In this document: one piece after another, positions 47,459 to 59,300 of the stretch
Position numbering within the stretch: the first letter of the stretch is position 1
How the letters are laid out: the number at the start of each line of letters is the position of its first letter
From: Desulfatibacillum aliphaticivorans DSM 15576
GTDB taxonomy: Bacteria > Desulfobacterota > Desulfobacteria > Desulfobacterales > Desulfatibacillaceae
DNA length: 64,000 bases
Assembly (NCBI RefSeq): GCF_000429905.1
Contig: NZ_AUCT01000006.1
Location: 124,001 to 188,000, forward strand
Direction: 5' to 3'
Translations under genes and position numbers: made by a program
Notes under the pieces: generated by a model
Databases searched by the model: none
Seen by the model: the letters and a program-made list of their open reading frames with translations, nothing else
Told to the model about the DNA's origin: nothing

Positions 47459-50131
47459 ATGGAAAAAATGACTGAACTGACAATTGAAAAAGGGCGAAAA
47501 GCAACCTCCTTATGGATGAAAACGACCCATGTGTGCAATGCACGGCGTTTGTTTGCACCGTTTTTTTTCAGCGCTTCAAGCAGGGGCATGGGCTTTAAGA
47601 ACATTCGAGACAGCCTGTTAACGGCGTCTTTCTATCTGCTCGCATTAAGCCCCGCCATTGCCGCTGAGGACGCGCTCGACTCGGTCAAGGAGCATCCATG
47701 GCTTTTAATCGTTTTTTTTCTTGGAGGCGTCATTGCCGTTACCCTGGCGGTTATTCTTTGGAATTTTTACCTTCAAAACAGGGTGAACAAAACCGTCAAA
47801 GAGCTTGAAAAGAAAAATGAACAGCTTGTCCGATCCCAGGAGGACATCCGTCGCAGCGAACACAAATTCAGGCTGATTTTTGAAAACGCCCCTTATGCCA
47901 TCGTCATATTCAGGCTGGATGACGGAACAATCCTGGACGCCAATAAAGCCTTCCTGGAAAGAAGAGGCGTCAGGAAAAAAGACCTGCACAAAATGTCAAT
48001 CATGGATTTGGTGGTTGGGTCCGAAAAGGAAAAGCAGCAGTATCTTGATCGAATACGGAGGGAAGGCGCCGTACATAACGAACCTGTCAAAATATACGAA
48101 CCGGACGGCTCCCATGGGCATATTTTTTATTCCACGGTATTATTGGAGGTGGACGGCGAACTCCAGGGATTAAGCATGGCCCTGAACGTCACCAAACAAA
48201 AACAGGCCCAGGAAGCCTTAGCCCTTAGCGAAGAAAAATTCCGCAATATATTCAACAGCGCGCCCGTCGGAATATTCCGAAGCACCTTTGACGGCCGCTT
48301 GATCGAGGCCAATGATACTCTTGCCAGGTTTTTGGGCTATGAAAACAGGGAGCAAATACTTAGCCAGGTGGAGTCGCTGGGAAAAGAAATTTACCCCAAT
48401 GAAATGGAGCGTCAGCGAATTTTGGATGCCTTGCTGGAGTCACCGGAAGGCATTCGAATGGAGGCCGAGTATAAACGTCTGGACGGAAAGCCCGTGTACG
48501 GCATTGTGAATGCTAAATTATCCTTTGATAAAAAAGGAAATCCCGCCTGGCTGGACGGCGCCATAGAGGACGTTACGGGGCTTAAACAAGCCGCCATGGA
48601 AACCCGCAAACTGGCGGCGGCTGTGGAGCAGTCCAGCGACATTATTGTCATTACGGATCCCAAAGGAGTCATTCAGTATGTTAACCCGGCCTTTGAAAAG
48701 ATAACGGGCTACTCCAGGGCGGAGGCCCTGGGGCAAACGCCCAGGGTATTGAAAAGCGGCAAGCACGACCAAGCCTTTTATGAGGACCTGTGGCAGACTA
48801 TCCTGGTGGGGGAAACCTGGAAGGGCAACATTATCAACAAAAGGAAGGACGGCTCTCTTTTTACGGAAAAGGCCACCATATCCCCCATGGTTGACGATCA
48901 CGGGGAAATCACTAATTTTGTGGCCTCCAAAAGGGATATTACGGATGAACTGGCGTTGCGGGAGCAAAACCGTCAGATGCAGAAAATGGAGGCGCTCGGC
49001 CGCCTGACAGGCGGGGTGGCCCATGATTTCAATAATCTGCTGCAGGCCATGAACGGCTTTGTGGAACTGGCCGGCATGGACCTTCCCCAGGATCACCGCA
49101 GCCGTCCCTTTTTGGAGCAAACCCTGACCGCCGGACGGAGGGCCGCCAATCTGGTTCAACAGCTTTTGCTTTTCAGCCGAAGCAAGGACATGCAGTTCAA
49201 GTATATGGACCTGAACACTGCGGTGGACGATCTGCTGAAGATGGTGGGCCGGATCATTGGAACGGATATCCAGGTGCAATGGAGGCCTTGGAACTCCTCG
49301 CTTACCATTCACGCCGACCCCGGAATGATGGATCAGGTCTTGATGAACCTGTGCGTCAACGCCAGGGACGCCATGCCCGACGGAGGCGTTTTAACCATAG
49401 CCGCCAGCATTATGGAAGCGGATGCTCCCTTCTGCGCCAACCATTCCTGGGCCAAACAGGGAAGATACGCAGTCCTGAAAGTCAGGGATACTGGCATGGG
49501 CATGGATGAAGAAACCCTGGATCGCATTTTCGAGCCCTTTTTTACAACCAAGGAAGAGGGGCGGGGGACCGGTCTCGGCCTGGCTACGGCATACGGCGTT
49601 GTCCAGCAGCATGGGGGAATGATTCTGGTTTCCAGCGAGCCGGGAAAAGGCTCCGAATTCACCATTTTTCTGCCCCTTGTCAATAGAGAGGTGCGGGTAA
49701 TCAATAAGGGCGTTGTTGAAAAGGCTGCGGGCGGAGATGAGACCATTTTGATTGCCGAAGACGATACCATGGTCAGACAGATGGCCGCCGCTATTTTAGA
49801 GAAGGCCGGCTACACAGTGCTGGAAGCCGGGGACGGCCAGGAAGCCGTTACTCTTTTCAAGCTGCAGAGCGACCGTCTTTCCCTGGTGATTCTGGACATC
49901 ACAATGCCCAATCTAACAGGGAAGGCGGCATTTGAAGAGATTCGCAGGATTAAGCCGGGGACGCCCGTCCTCGTCTGCAGCGCTTATGATGAAGGGACGG
50001 ATAAAACGGATTTTGTCGCCCAAAAAGGGCTTTGGTATTTGCAAAAGCCCTATTCCGCCAACACCTTGCTCAAGACCGTGAGAAAAATTATGGATCACGG
50101 CCCATTGACAGGCATTTTTCCGGAAGAATGA
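47459..50131 (+). CDS. Membrane-anchored multi-PAS hybrid histidine kinase
   Basis: A kinase of about 890 residues. A hydrophobic stretch (NIRDSLLTASFYLLALSPAIAA) like a signal peptide is followed by a membrane helix (LLIVFFLGGVIAVTLAVILW). Three PAS domains (about 135-255, 260-380, 390-500), HisKA with His near 522 (AHDFNN), HATPase (NLCVNARDAM, DTGMGM, GTGLGLATAYG) and a receiver (IAEDDTMV, LVILDITMPNLTG, LQKPY) follow. The start is uncertain: TTG 47444, ATG 47459, ATG 47468 and ATG 47588 are all in frame, and 47588 would place the signal-like segment at the N-terminus. It lies 53 bp after the REC-GGDEF gene and may be part of that operon. Confidence 0.88.
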   Translation: MEKMTELTIEKGRKATSLWMKTTHVCNARRLFAPFFFSASSRGMGFKNIRDSLLTASFYLLALSPAIAAEDALDSVKEHPWLLIVFFLGGVIAVTLAVILWNFYLQNRVNKTVKELEKKNEQLVRSQEDIRRSEHKFRLIFENAPYAIVIFRLDDGTILDANKAFLERRGVRKKDLHKMSIMDLVVGSEKEKQQYLDRIRREGAVHNEPVKIYEPDGSHGHIFYSTVLLEVDGELQGLSMALNVTKQKQAQEALALSEEKFRNIFNSAPVGIFRSTFDGRLIEANDTLARFLGYENREQILSQVESLGKEIYPNEMERQRILDALLESPEGIRMEAEYKRLDGKPVYGIVNAKLSFDKKGNPAWLDGAIEDVTGLKQAAMETRKLAAAVEQSSDIIVITDPKGVIQYVNPAFEKITGYSRAEALGQTPRVLKSGKHDQAFYEDLWQTILVGETWKGNIINKRKDGSLFTEKATISPMVDDHGEITNFVASKRDITDELALREQNRQMQKMEALGRLTGGVAHDFNNLLQAMNGFVELAGMDLPQDHRSRPFLEQTLTAGRRAANLVQQLLLFSRSKDMQFKYMDLNTAVDDLLKMVGRIIGTDIQVQWRPWNSSLTIHADPGMMDQVLMNLCVNARDAMPDGGVLTIAASIMEADAPFCANHSWAKQGRYAVLKVRDTGMGMDEETLDRIFEPFFTTKEEGRGTGLGLATAYGVVQQHGGMILVSSEPGKGSEFTIFLPLVNREVRVINKGVVEKAAGGDETILIAEDDTMVRQMAAAILEKAGYTVLEAGDGQEAVTLFKLQSDRLSLVILDITMPNLTGKAAFEEIRRIKPGTPVLVCSAYDEGTDKTDFVAQKGLWYLQKPYSANTLLKTVRKIMDHGPLTGIFPEE

Positions 50132-50372
50132 TTCAAACGGGTGAAGGTGACGTTTTTTATCTCATGAGTTCCAAAACTGGTTTGAAAGGAATGCTGGAGA
50201 TAAGGTCATGCCCCAGGAAATACCAAACGCTCTCCGCACTTTCGCTAACCTATATGGATCGTCATCCCGGCAAGGGCGATCCGTTTTTCAGGATCGCCCG
50301 CAAGCCGGGACCCAGCGTCATTATGGATATGCTTAAAATGCAAGCATTTACTTGAACACAAGTTGACATCAT
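50132..50372. other. Convergent intergenic region with REP-like element
   Basis: A 241-bp gap between the kinase gene and the oppositely oriented giant gene. It holds the palindromic repeat at 50260-50315 and a small AAATGC/GCATTT palindrome near 50336-50350. No other terminator is seen, so the repeat may stop both transcripts. Confidence 0.4.
50260..50315. repeat. REP-like palindromic repeat, copy 2
   Basis: Reverse-orientation match to 13621-13677 over about 56 bp, with only a few substitutions and a short indel. CCCGGCAAGGGCGATCC and GGATCGCCCGCAAGCCGGG pair around a TTTTTCA-type loop into a long hairpin. Both copies lie at 3' ends of genes, never inside them. Confidence 0.8.
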
Positions 50373-53300
50373 TCAATGTATGAGGGATTGAATAAAGCAG
50401 CCCCCGTCCTCTTTGCCAAAGTCCGCGGCAACCTTGCCTTTATCCTGGGATGCGGCGGTTTTTGTTCCCGCTCCTGACGGGTCCCGCACAATCGCTTGCG
50501 TGGGATCGTCGTCATAAGGCCCGTTGTCCGTTATGTAAACGGTCACCTGGGTTCTGTCCTGCGAGAACTCGGCGCCGTCCCCCGCGCCTCCGCTTATCAG
50601 GTCTCTGGAAAAGTCGTACCAGCCCAAAGCGGCGCTGTACTTGTACCACCTGCAACTGGCTGACGCGGGCTCGGGCAGAGTCACCTTGAAGGAAACCCTG
50701 TCCCCCGGCTGATAAGCGCGCATTTCCACGTCTATGAGGCCGCACATGAGGTGATCCGGCCTGTTCGTCTCGTCGGTAATGGAGGCCGGATCGATGGAGT
50801 CCAGATAAGTCACTCCACCTTCCAGGGCGCACACGCCTATCGCCTTGCCGTCAAAGGATTCAAACGGGGTGACGTTTTCATCAAAGCCTTCCAGGCCGTT
50901 GTCCGCTATTTGGATTATCAGACCGCCGGAAGCCATCAGTCCCTGATCATCCAGCACGATAAGCTCCATCTCCACAGCAGCGCCTGAAGCAGCCACGGAA
51001 GGCGCCACAAAGGCCGGGGTTTGGGCCGTGGGATCGGACAGGCACACCGAGGGGCCGCTGACCTGCCGCCAGAAGTACAGCACGCCGCCTTCCGGATCGC
51101 TTGACGCGGAGCCGTTCAGGATGACGTTTGCGCCTTCCGCAACGTCCAGGTCTGCTCCGGCGTTCGCCGTTGGCGGGGCGTTTGCGCCTGTGACGTTTAC
51201 GATGCAGAAGTCCTGAGCCTTAAACCCTTGTTCGTTGGCGACTGTCAGGCGGAACTCCAGAGCGGCCCCCGCTTCCAGCACAGTGGGGGCGGTAAAGGCC
51301 GTCGTCGCCGTGTCTTCTCCGGCCAGTACAACCTCCGGGCCTCCAACCTGTTCCCATAAGTAGCTTGCAATGCCTTTCCGGGCGTCCGAAGAGGCGGAAC
51401 CGTCCAGGGTCACGGTTGCATTTGCGCTAACGGTCTGGTCCGCTCCGGCGCTCGCCGTGGGAGGATCGTCCGCGGCTGTCACGTTTACAATGCATGTGCG
51501 GGTGGATTCCTGGCAGTAATCCCGAACCGTCAGGGCGAATTCCAAAGCCCCGCCGGTCTGCGCCGGCGCCGTGAACCATGCCTTGGGTGACTGGGCGTCC
51601 ATGATTTCCACGCTTTCTCCCGACAACTGGGTCCACTGGTAAGTCAGGGCGTCGCCGTTGAAATCCGAGGAGCCCATGCCGTCCAGGACAACCTCGGCGC
51701 CCGGATCGGCTGTTGCCGGGCAGTAGGCCCAGGCCATGGGAGCGTAAGGCCTGGAGGCCGGATCATTGGGAGCCGTCTGACAATTGTATTCGGTCAGGTT
51801 GTCCACGCCGTCCGAATCCAGGTCTCCGTCTGAGTCGTCGATGCTGGAATCCAAACCATACTGATCTTCCCACGCATCGTTCATATTGTCTGCGTCCAGG
51901 TCGTCGGAATCCGGCGCGTACAACTCAAAAACCGGGCTGTCCGCCTGCGAGTCGTTCACCCTGACGCCGATGGTCAGAGGCCCGCTGTAATCCGCGTCCT
52001 TGACGACGGTCGTGCCGTTCACCGTGTAATGATCGCCCGAAAGCACCTGCAGGGTGAAATCGTCCGGGTAAGTATTATCCGGGTCTTCCACGGTCAGGTC
52101 GTTCAGGGTGATTTCCCGGGACTGCCCGGCCGCGATGGAAAGATCCTCCTGGCCGATGATCAACGGAATGTCGTTGACCGCGGTGACGGTCACCACCAGG
52201 TTGAACCAGTCGCTTGCGTCCAGGCCGTCGTACACCTGGACCGGGACGGACAATACGCCGTTAAAGTCCGTGTTTGGCGTTATGGTGGTATCGGCGTAGG
52301 AGTAGTTATTCCCAGCGCCCACCAGCATCCGGAAATCATCCGGATAGCTCTGGTCGTCCTGAACCAGAATATCGCCGAAGGCGACTGTCAGCGGGGTTTC
52401 CTCGGGCGTGGTCAGGGCGTTGGCCTGCCCTGTGATGACCGGCGGAATATTCTGCACCTGCAGGGTGAAGGTCTGCACGTCCTCCAGGTCTCCCTGTCTG
52501 GCCATTACGCTGATTTCGTAAGTTCCAATGTCGCCCGGCGCAGCGGTTTGCCACGTGACAAGCCCGGTGTTTGCGTCGATGGTCATGCCTGCCGGCGCCT
52601 TCAATAGGCTGAATTCGACCGCTGTCTGCTTATTGTCCGATTCCACCACCAACTGGTAGGAGAACAAAGCTCCGGCGCTGACAAAGACCCGGGGATCGGA
52701 AATGATGGAAGCGGAAGCCTCGGGCGGCATGCCCGCCACATAAATATAGAACGTCTGAGAGGATTCCGCCAGTTGGTCGTCCTGGACTGCGATGGTTACG
52801 GTCCAGGTTCCGGTTTGCTCTTCCGTGGGAGTCCAGGAGACGAGCCCGGCGTCGGAAACTTCAATGCCCGTCGCTCCTCCGTCGTCGCTCACGAGGTAGC
52901 TCAAAGCATCCCCGTCGGGATCGTAGGCCTGCACCTGATAGGTGAAGGTTGAACCAGCCTGCACCACGTCGCGCTTGGGCGTGGAGGTGATGACCGGGAC
53001 GTTGTTGACGGCGTCGTGGTTTATCATCAAAACCGTCACGGAGTTTTCGAACGGGCTTTCCACGGCCCTGGTTTTGACCGTATCGTCGGTTTCTTCTTTG
53101 GTTTTTCTATTGGAGAAGCCGCGTCTTTGCACCTCGGTGTTAGCCGCAAGATGCACCGCATGCTCGGCCAGGGCTTTCACCTGATCGTTATCCAGGTCCA
53201 GGCGCCCGCCTTCCTTGATGCGCACGATACTTTCGGCCCTGTTTAAGGCCAGTTTCGCGTCGACGGAGTTGGGTTCGGCGAGAACAACCTGGCTTTCCAG

Positions 53301-56300
53301 GTCTTCTTTCCTGAATTCCGTATCCTCATCCTCCATGCCGTAGGTCAGGTCTTCGTCAAGCGCCTTGGCGCCCATCAAGATTTGGGCGGCCTCGCTGACG
53401 ATTTCGTATTTGTTCGCCCTGGTGGTCTCGGAGGTTTCAATCTCCTTGATGGCGGCCACGGAAAAACGATACCGCTTGCCCGGCGTCAGGTCCGTCACCA
53501 GAGACGCTCCTAAAAGGGAGTTATCAAGGTTTTGCTCCGTTTCCGTCTGGTCGTATTTATAATTGGGGTCTTCCAGGTCGTCCGTCCATACGATCCGGTA
53601 GCCGATGATGGACTCGTCCTCCAGCAGGTCCCAGGTTACCAGGGCCGTGGATTCATCCTGCACCTCCACCCGGATGTTTTCTATGCTGGGCGGCGCATCC
53701 AGGTCCGGGACGTAAATCGGCTCGTCGCTGTACGCGAACCTGGCGGCGTTTTTGCCGTCGTCGATTTTCGCCATGATCCAGTAATAGCGTGAGGCCACCG
53801 GATTTTCGATCAGGTCGTAGGTGTGGTTTAAGGAGTGCGCCCCGGCCGTATCCACAGGCACTTGGGCGTATTGAGAGCCGATGTGCTTGTTTATGTCCCG
53901 CTCGTTGGCCAGGTACAGGGTGGTGGTCACCGGATCGTCTTCGTCGATCTGGTCCCATTCCACATAGATGGTCTGCCCGTCGCTGTAGGCGTCGGTGATG
54001 TCGATGGAAGGCGCCTTGTTGATGGCGATAACTTCCACGATATACTGGCCCAGGGTTGCGGGCGAAGTTATACTGGCTGTATAGGTTCCGCCTTCCGGGT
54101 TGGACAGGAAGTAGCAGGCTTCCATAGCCGCCGCGTTTCCCCTGTACATGACGTCAGCCGGATTGTCCGTGTCAAAGGGATTGGCCTCGGGCGTGTAAAC
54201 CGTTCCCGAGGGCGAGGTCAGCGTATAATGGGGATCGCCGCCTTCCAGTTCGTAATTCAGCCTGATGATAATAGGATCTCCGGCGGGAAGCTCAAGCTCC
54301 ACCGTATCGCCGGTGAAATCCTTGTCCGATTTTCTAAAACCATCCTCGGCGTTATCCAGGCTGTAATGCTTGGACAGCTGGATCAGGTTGGTCCCCATTT
54401 GGAACCTGGCTTGCGCGGGATAGTCTCCCGAGTCACCCTTCCTGTCTTCCTGGGTCCAGTACTGGGGCTGGTTATAGGGATTTTCCCATTCCAGGGTTTC
54501 GGTGACGCCCTTGACCGGAGCGTGGAAGCCTTCCGCGTCCACCCGGAAGCCGATGGAGAATATGCCAAGGACGCTGGCGTTGCCGCCGATTCCTTCGTTG
54601 TCAAAATTGCAGCCTACGCCGGCGAATTCAAAACCTCCGGCGAGCGGAATGTTGTCGGGAATTTTTAATGAGATCCGGGCGTAACCCGAGACCCAGCCGT
54701 CAAAGGTGATGTATATGCCGCCCGCGCCTGTAAAGTATTGGTAAATAGGCATGTAGGCGCTGAACATCACACCCTGTTGCGCCCCGGAGAAAATAACCAG
54801 AACCTTGGCGCCGGCGATGTCGGCAATGCCCATAAGCTGGATTGTGCCCTCCAGTTTGATGGCGCCTCCTATGTCCGTGGTAAACTCCACCAACCCCGCC
54901 AGCATGGCGACGCTAACCGGTCCTACTTTCTGTGCGGGGCCGCCTGTAAATCGTATTTCTCCCACAAATACCAGGGATCTTGGCCAACAGATTTCTCCGT
55001 CGGAAACCAGGTATTCGCTCACTTCCTCGCAATGCATATCATTCGGCGGCTGATATTTTCCGGCCGTTCCTTCCAGGCCGATTCCAATGTCCTGCATGTA
55101 CACGCCGGAATCCCCCAGAGGAATGTTCATCCCTATGACTTTAATGAAGATTCCGTCGAATTTGCCGTCCCTGAATGCCACCCAACCGGAGATGCCCTGC
55201 CCGGACTCCTCGACAGTGCCCGCCGCCGGCGTCCAGAAAGGCAGTACTATTCCGCCGCCGAACTTAAAATAGGTTTGCGGATCAAAATCAATCTGGACGA
55301 TGATTCCGGCCACGCCGACTCCCTTGGCCTTTATTCTAGGTATTGAAAAACCGCCGTCCAAGCCCAGGATAATGTCCTCCAAATCAGGCTTGGGATATTG
55401 CATTTCCATGTCGTCAAGGGTTAGGGTTTCTCCTAAAAAGTTAAAGCCTGGGGCGCAATTGATTTGCATGCCGTCTCTGCTTGGCATGGGTTCAATGGAA
55501 AGGATGGGCATATCAAAGCCGCTGATGGTGACTGACGGATTTTCCCATGTGATTCCATCTTTGTGTATCAACACATTGTCAATGAGCACGGAGCCGTTTT
55601 TCATGTCCCATTGGGATGCCGCATGCATGTCGGGCGAGGGAATTTCCAAGCCCCGGTTTGTAAAATAGGATCCCTGTTGATCGTATTCCACGCCTGCGAT
55701 GTCCAGCACCCCGGCGGGAAGTTTGACGAACAACTCCTCCTGCCCCGTGGAGGAGTCATAGCCCTTGTATAACTCCAGGTTTTCGAAATACAGGTAATAA
55801 GGGAGCCCAAGCAGATTCCAGTCCACCCCGGCGTCAGGAAAACGCATTAACGTGGGGGTGGGATATATAGGCCCGCCGTAAAGGGTGATTTCCAATGCGT
55901 CTTCCGCCGGGTCCAGTTTTCCGTTTCCGGAATTCATGGCGCCGCTGAAATCCATGTTGGCCGTGTTCAAGCTAAAGTCGGAATAAACATCCCCCCCATG
56001 CTGCGTGTCGGTTGCGGAGTCAAAATAAATGTCATCCATGTATGTATGGCCAGCGCCGAACTCCCAGTCCAGGGTGGAGAATTCGCTGGTTGCCTGGGTA
56101 AAGCTGATGGTGCGGCCGTATCCCACCTTGGGAATGCAATAGTTGACATCATCCATGTGGAAGACCTCATGGCCGTCGTACGTGGCGATATCCAGGCTGT
56201 CAAAATAAAGCCCCTTGTCATTGGTTAGGCCCGCTGGAAAAATGCCGTTCCAATAGTCGGTTTGAAAATATCCGTTATCGAAGACGGCCACGCCTCCGTA

Positions 56301-59300
56301 ATCCCAATCCAGAAGCACGTTTTTCAGGAAAAAGTCGCTCCCCTGACCGTTGCCCTTGATGCTGTTATCCTTCATGCTGACGCCTTCCAACTCGATGACG
56401 TCTATACCCGCCATGAAGCTGGCGCCGTCCATGGTCGGCGGATAGTCCGCATAGAACTCCAGATTATCCAGGGTAAGCGCCTTATAATCCGTAAAGTTCC
56501 CAAGATAGAAGGTCTCGGGCGTTTCAAGCCGTTCCCAGGCCGGGTTGAATATAAAATCGCTCCAGCTTATGCCCGAAATGGTCAGACCGGAAAAGCTCAG
56601 GCTGGCGTTTTCCTCGGTTATAAACCGGATGCCGGCGTCCGGGCATATTCCCAGGCCGGTGAACGGCATGGGGTAATCCCCGCCGTCGGCCAGCAGGGTT
56701 CCGTCAAAGACCATGGAGAACCTGGGCGGATTGTATTCGCCAAAAATATAGCTTTCTTTGTATTGAATGGCGTCCACGATGGTGGAGAATCCGCACAGCA
56801 CAGGCCCGTCGTCAGGATTGACCGGGGTGAAGACCATTTGATCCGCATCCAGCCGGCATGGCCCTGTGAACAGGTCCACGTCCCCGGGAAGAAGGTCATA
56901 GACGTACTCCTCCCCATCCCAATACGCCGAACCGTACCACAGATCCGCGATGTTCATATAAGTCACCGGGCCGGAGAAAAGCACCTGGGTTCCGGTGATG
57001 ACGATGGGCTTGTTATTTGTATTGATGGTTTTCAGATCGTATTTGACCGCATCGTCCGTGTGGCGCATCCACACGGGAGAGGACGTCATTACCGGTTCAT
57101 CCAGGGCGTCGCCGTCTCCGTCCAGGGTTTGGATGGAATCCGTCAGGAATTGCACATTCCCCACGGTCATGGTTTCGGAAACCACATCCCCCACCCGGAC
57201 CGTAACGTTGGCCAGGGTGTACATTTCTTCTTCATCGTACAGGTCCCAGGCCTTTGCCTCGAGCACGTACACTTGCCGCGCTTCAAAATCAAACTCAGCC
57301 CCTTCCGTAATCCACAAGGAGTGACCGTACACGGCAAAACGGCCGTTGGCGTCTTCAGTCAACTCGTAATTCAGGATGGCGTCTCCGTTTCCGTCCTGGG
57401 CGGAGAGTTCGCCAACATGGACATTGCCCGTGTACTTGCGGCATTCTTCAACATCAATGGCCGATCCTCCGTCAAGTAGAGTAAATTCCAGGCTTGTGGT
57501 CGGAAAGTCCACCCGAGTCACCTCTACGGTGTATTGGGCGGAGGCGTCATAGTTTCCGTCATGGATAATGATTCCCAGGGTGTAAGTCGGCATGACGGCG
57601 TGATCCAGAGCCTTTGCCGTGACCAGATAAGGAACCCTGTTGGTTTCTTGAATCGTAAAATCATCATAACCCGCGCCCTGGATCTCATACGTATAGGCGT
57701 TGACCGCATCCGGGTCGGTAATGTCGATACGGGCGATTATAGTGCCGATCGGTCTGTCCTCCCGGACCGGATTCAACAAGGTGAATACGTTGACATCCGT
57801 GGGCGGGTCGGTAGCGTCTTCCAGGTTGATGATGATGGGTTGATCCAGGTACAACGGCGGCTCGCCGTTGTCCGTAGCCCGAACCTGAATGGTGAATCCT
57901 CCGTAGGTTTCGTAGTCCAGGTCGGCGCCTTCAGCCACCCTGACCTCATCGCCGTCCAGATAGAACCTGCCGTCCGCGTCGTCCAGCAAGGTAAAGGTGT
58001 GGGTCTGGGCCGGGTTGGCGTCCACGGCGGTGAGGGTTCCCACCAAATCGTTTGCCCAGGCGTCTTCCGGAATGGTCGTCGCCACGCTTCCGTTGATTTG
58101 GATGTACAGCGGCGCCGTGTTTTCGCCCGGATCCATGAGGAACAGGAATCCCGTCGTGCTGGAAATTGGCGGCGCGCCGTCATCCAGCGTGGTGATATAC
58201 AGGTTTATCTGCGGATGTTCGGCGCTGGAAATGCTTTGATCCAGGAACAAGGAGAACATCTCGTCGCCGTCTTCGTTTTCGCCCCATTTTTCCGTTCGGA
58301 AATAGGAATCCCAAGGCGGCTGGATGGTAAGGGTCGCCGATTGGCCTGCGTCCGGCTCCAGCACAGTCAGCATTCCCAGGTAGGCGGGAACAGCGGCGTT
58401 TTCGTCAATATTATCGTCCCCGTCAAATTCCAGGTACGCCGGCTCGTTTTTATCTTCGACGTTGATGGTTATGTCTTTTTCGCAAGACATGGCAGGGACG
58501 CCGTCATCCGTAGCTTTAATGCGCACTACATGGGATTGGGCCGTTTCGTAATCGATCCAGCCGATGTAACGGGCAATCAGGCGGTCGCCCTCGATGACAA
58601 AGGCGCCTCCCGAGGAGTAGGATACGATTTCAAAAGTGTGGCTTTGGGTTGCGTTATCGTCCTGTACGCTTAGGGTTCCCACCTCGTATTCCAGGGTGTT
58701 TTCAGGAACCGTGTTGGAGGACAGGGCGATGGAATAGGGCGCCGTATTGATTTCTGGAACCACCCAGACAGCCAGGTTCTTGACCGTGGAGTAGCGAGGC
58801 GTTCCGTTTTTTCCTTCCTCGGTCCAGCCTTCTTCCATAAAACCGGAATCCGCGGACGACACGCGTATGGTCCTGGTGGGATTTTCCGAGTCGTAAGTCA
58901 GCAGGCTGGAGTCTCCCACAACCAGGTTTTCCCCGTCTATGGCGAAACCGCCGTTGGTGGGGTCTGTAATGAGGGTGTATTCGTGCCGGTCCAGGCTTCC
59001 GTCTTCATCCGCCGTTGTAAATGCGCCAATAACCGTTCCGTCGGCCCAGTTTTCCCCGGCCTGGTTGCCGTCCAGGGAAATGTCCGTGGGCGGGTCGTTG
59101 GCGTTTTGAAGTTCAATAGTGAACGATTTGGTCAAGGGCGCAAAAGCGCCTTGATCGGAAAGGTCTTCGGCTTCCACCGTGATGGACAGGGTAGGGGAGG
59201 CTTCAAAGTCGAAAGCCGACTGGAGATTCACCTGAAGCTCGTCAATGACGATCCTGAAGGCGTCTCCCGGGTTGTCTGTCAGGGTGTACTGGATGGACGC

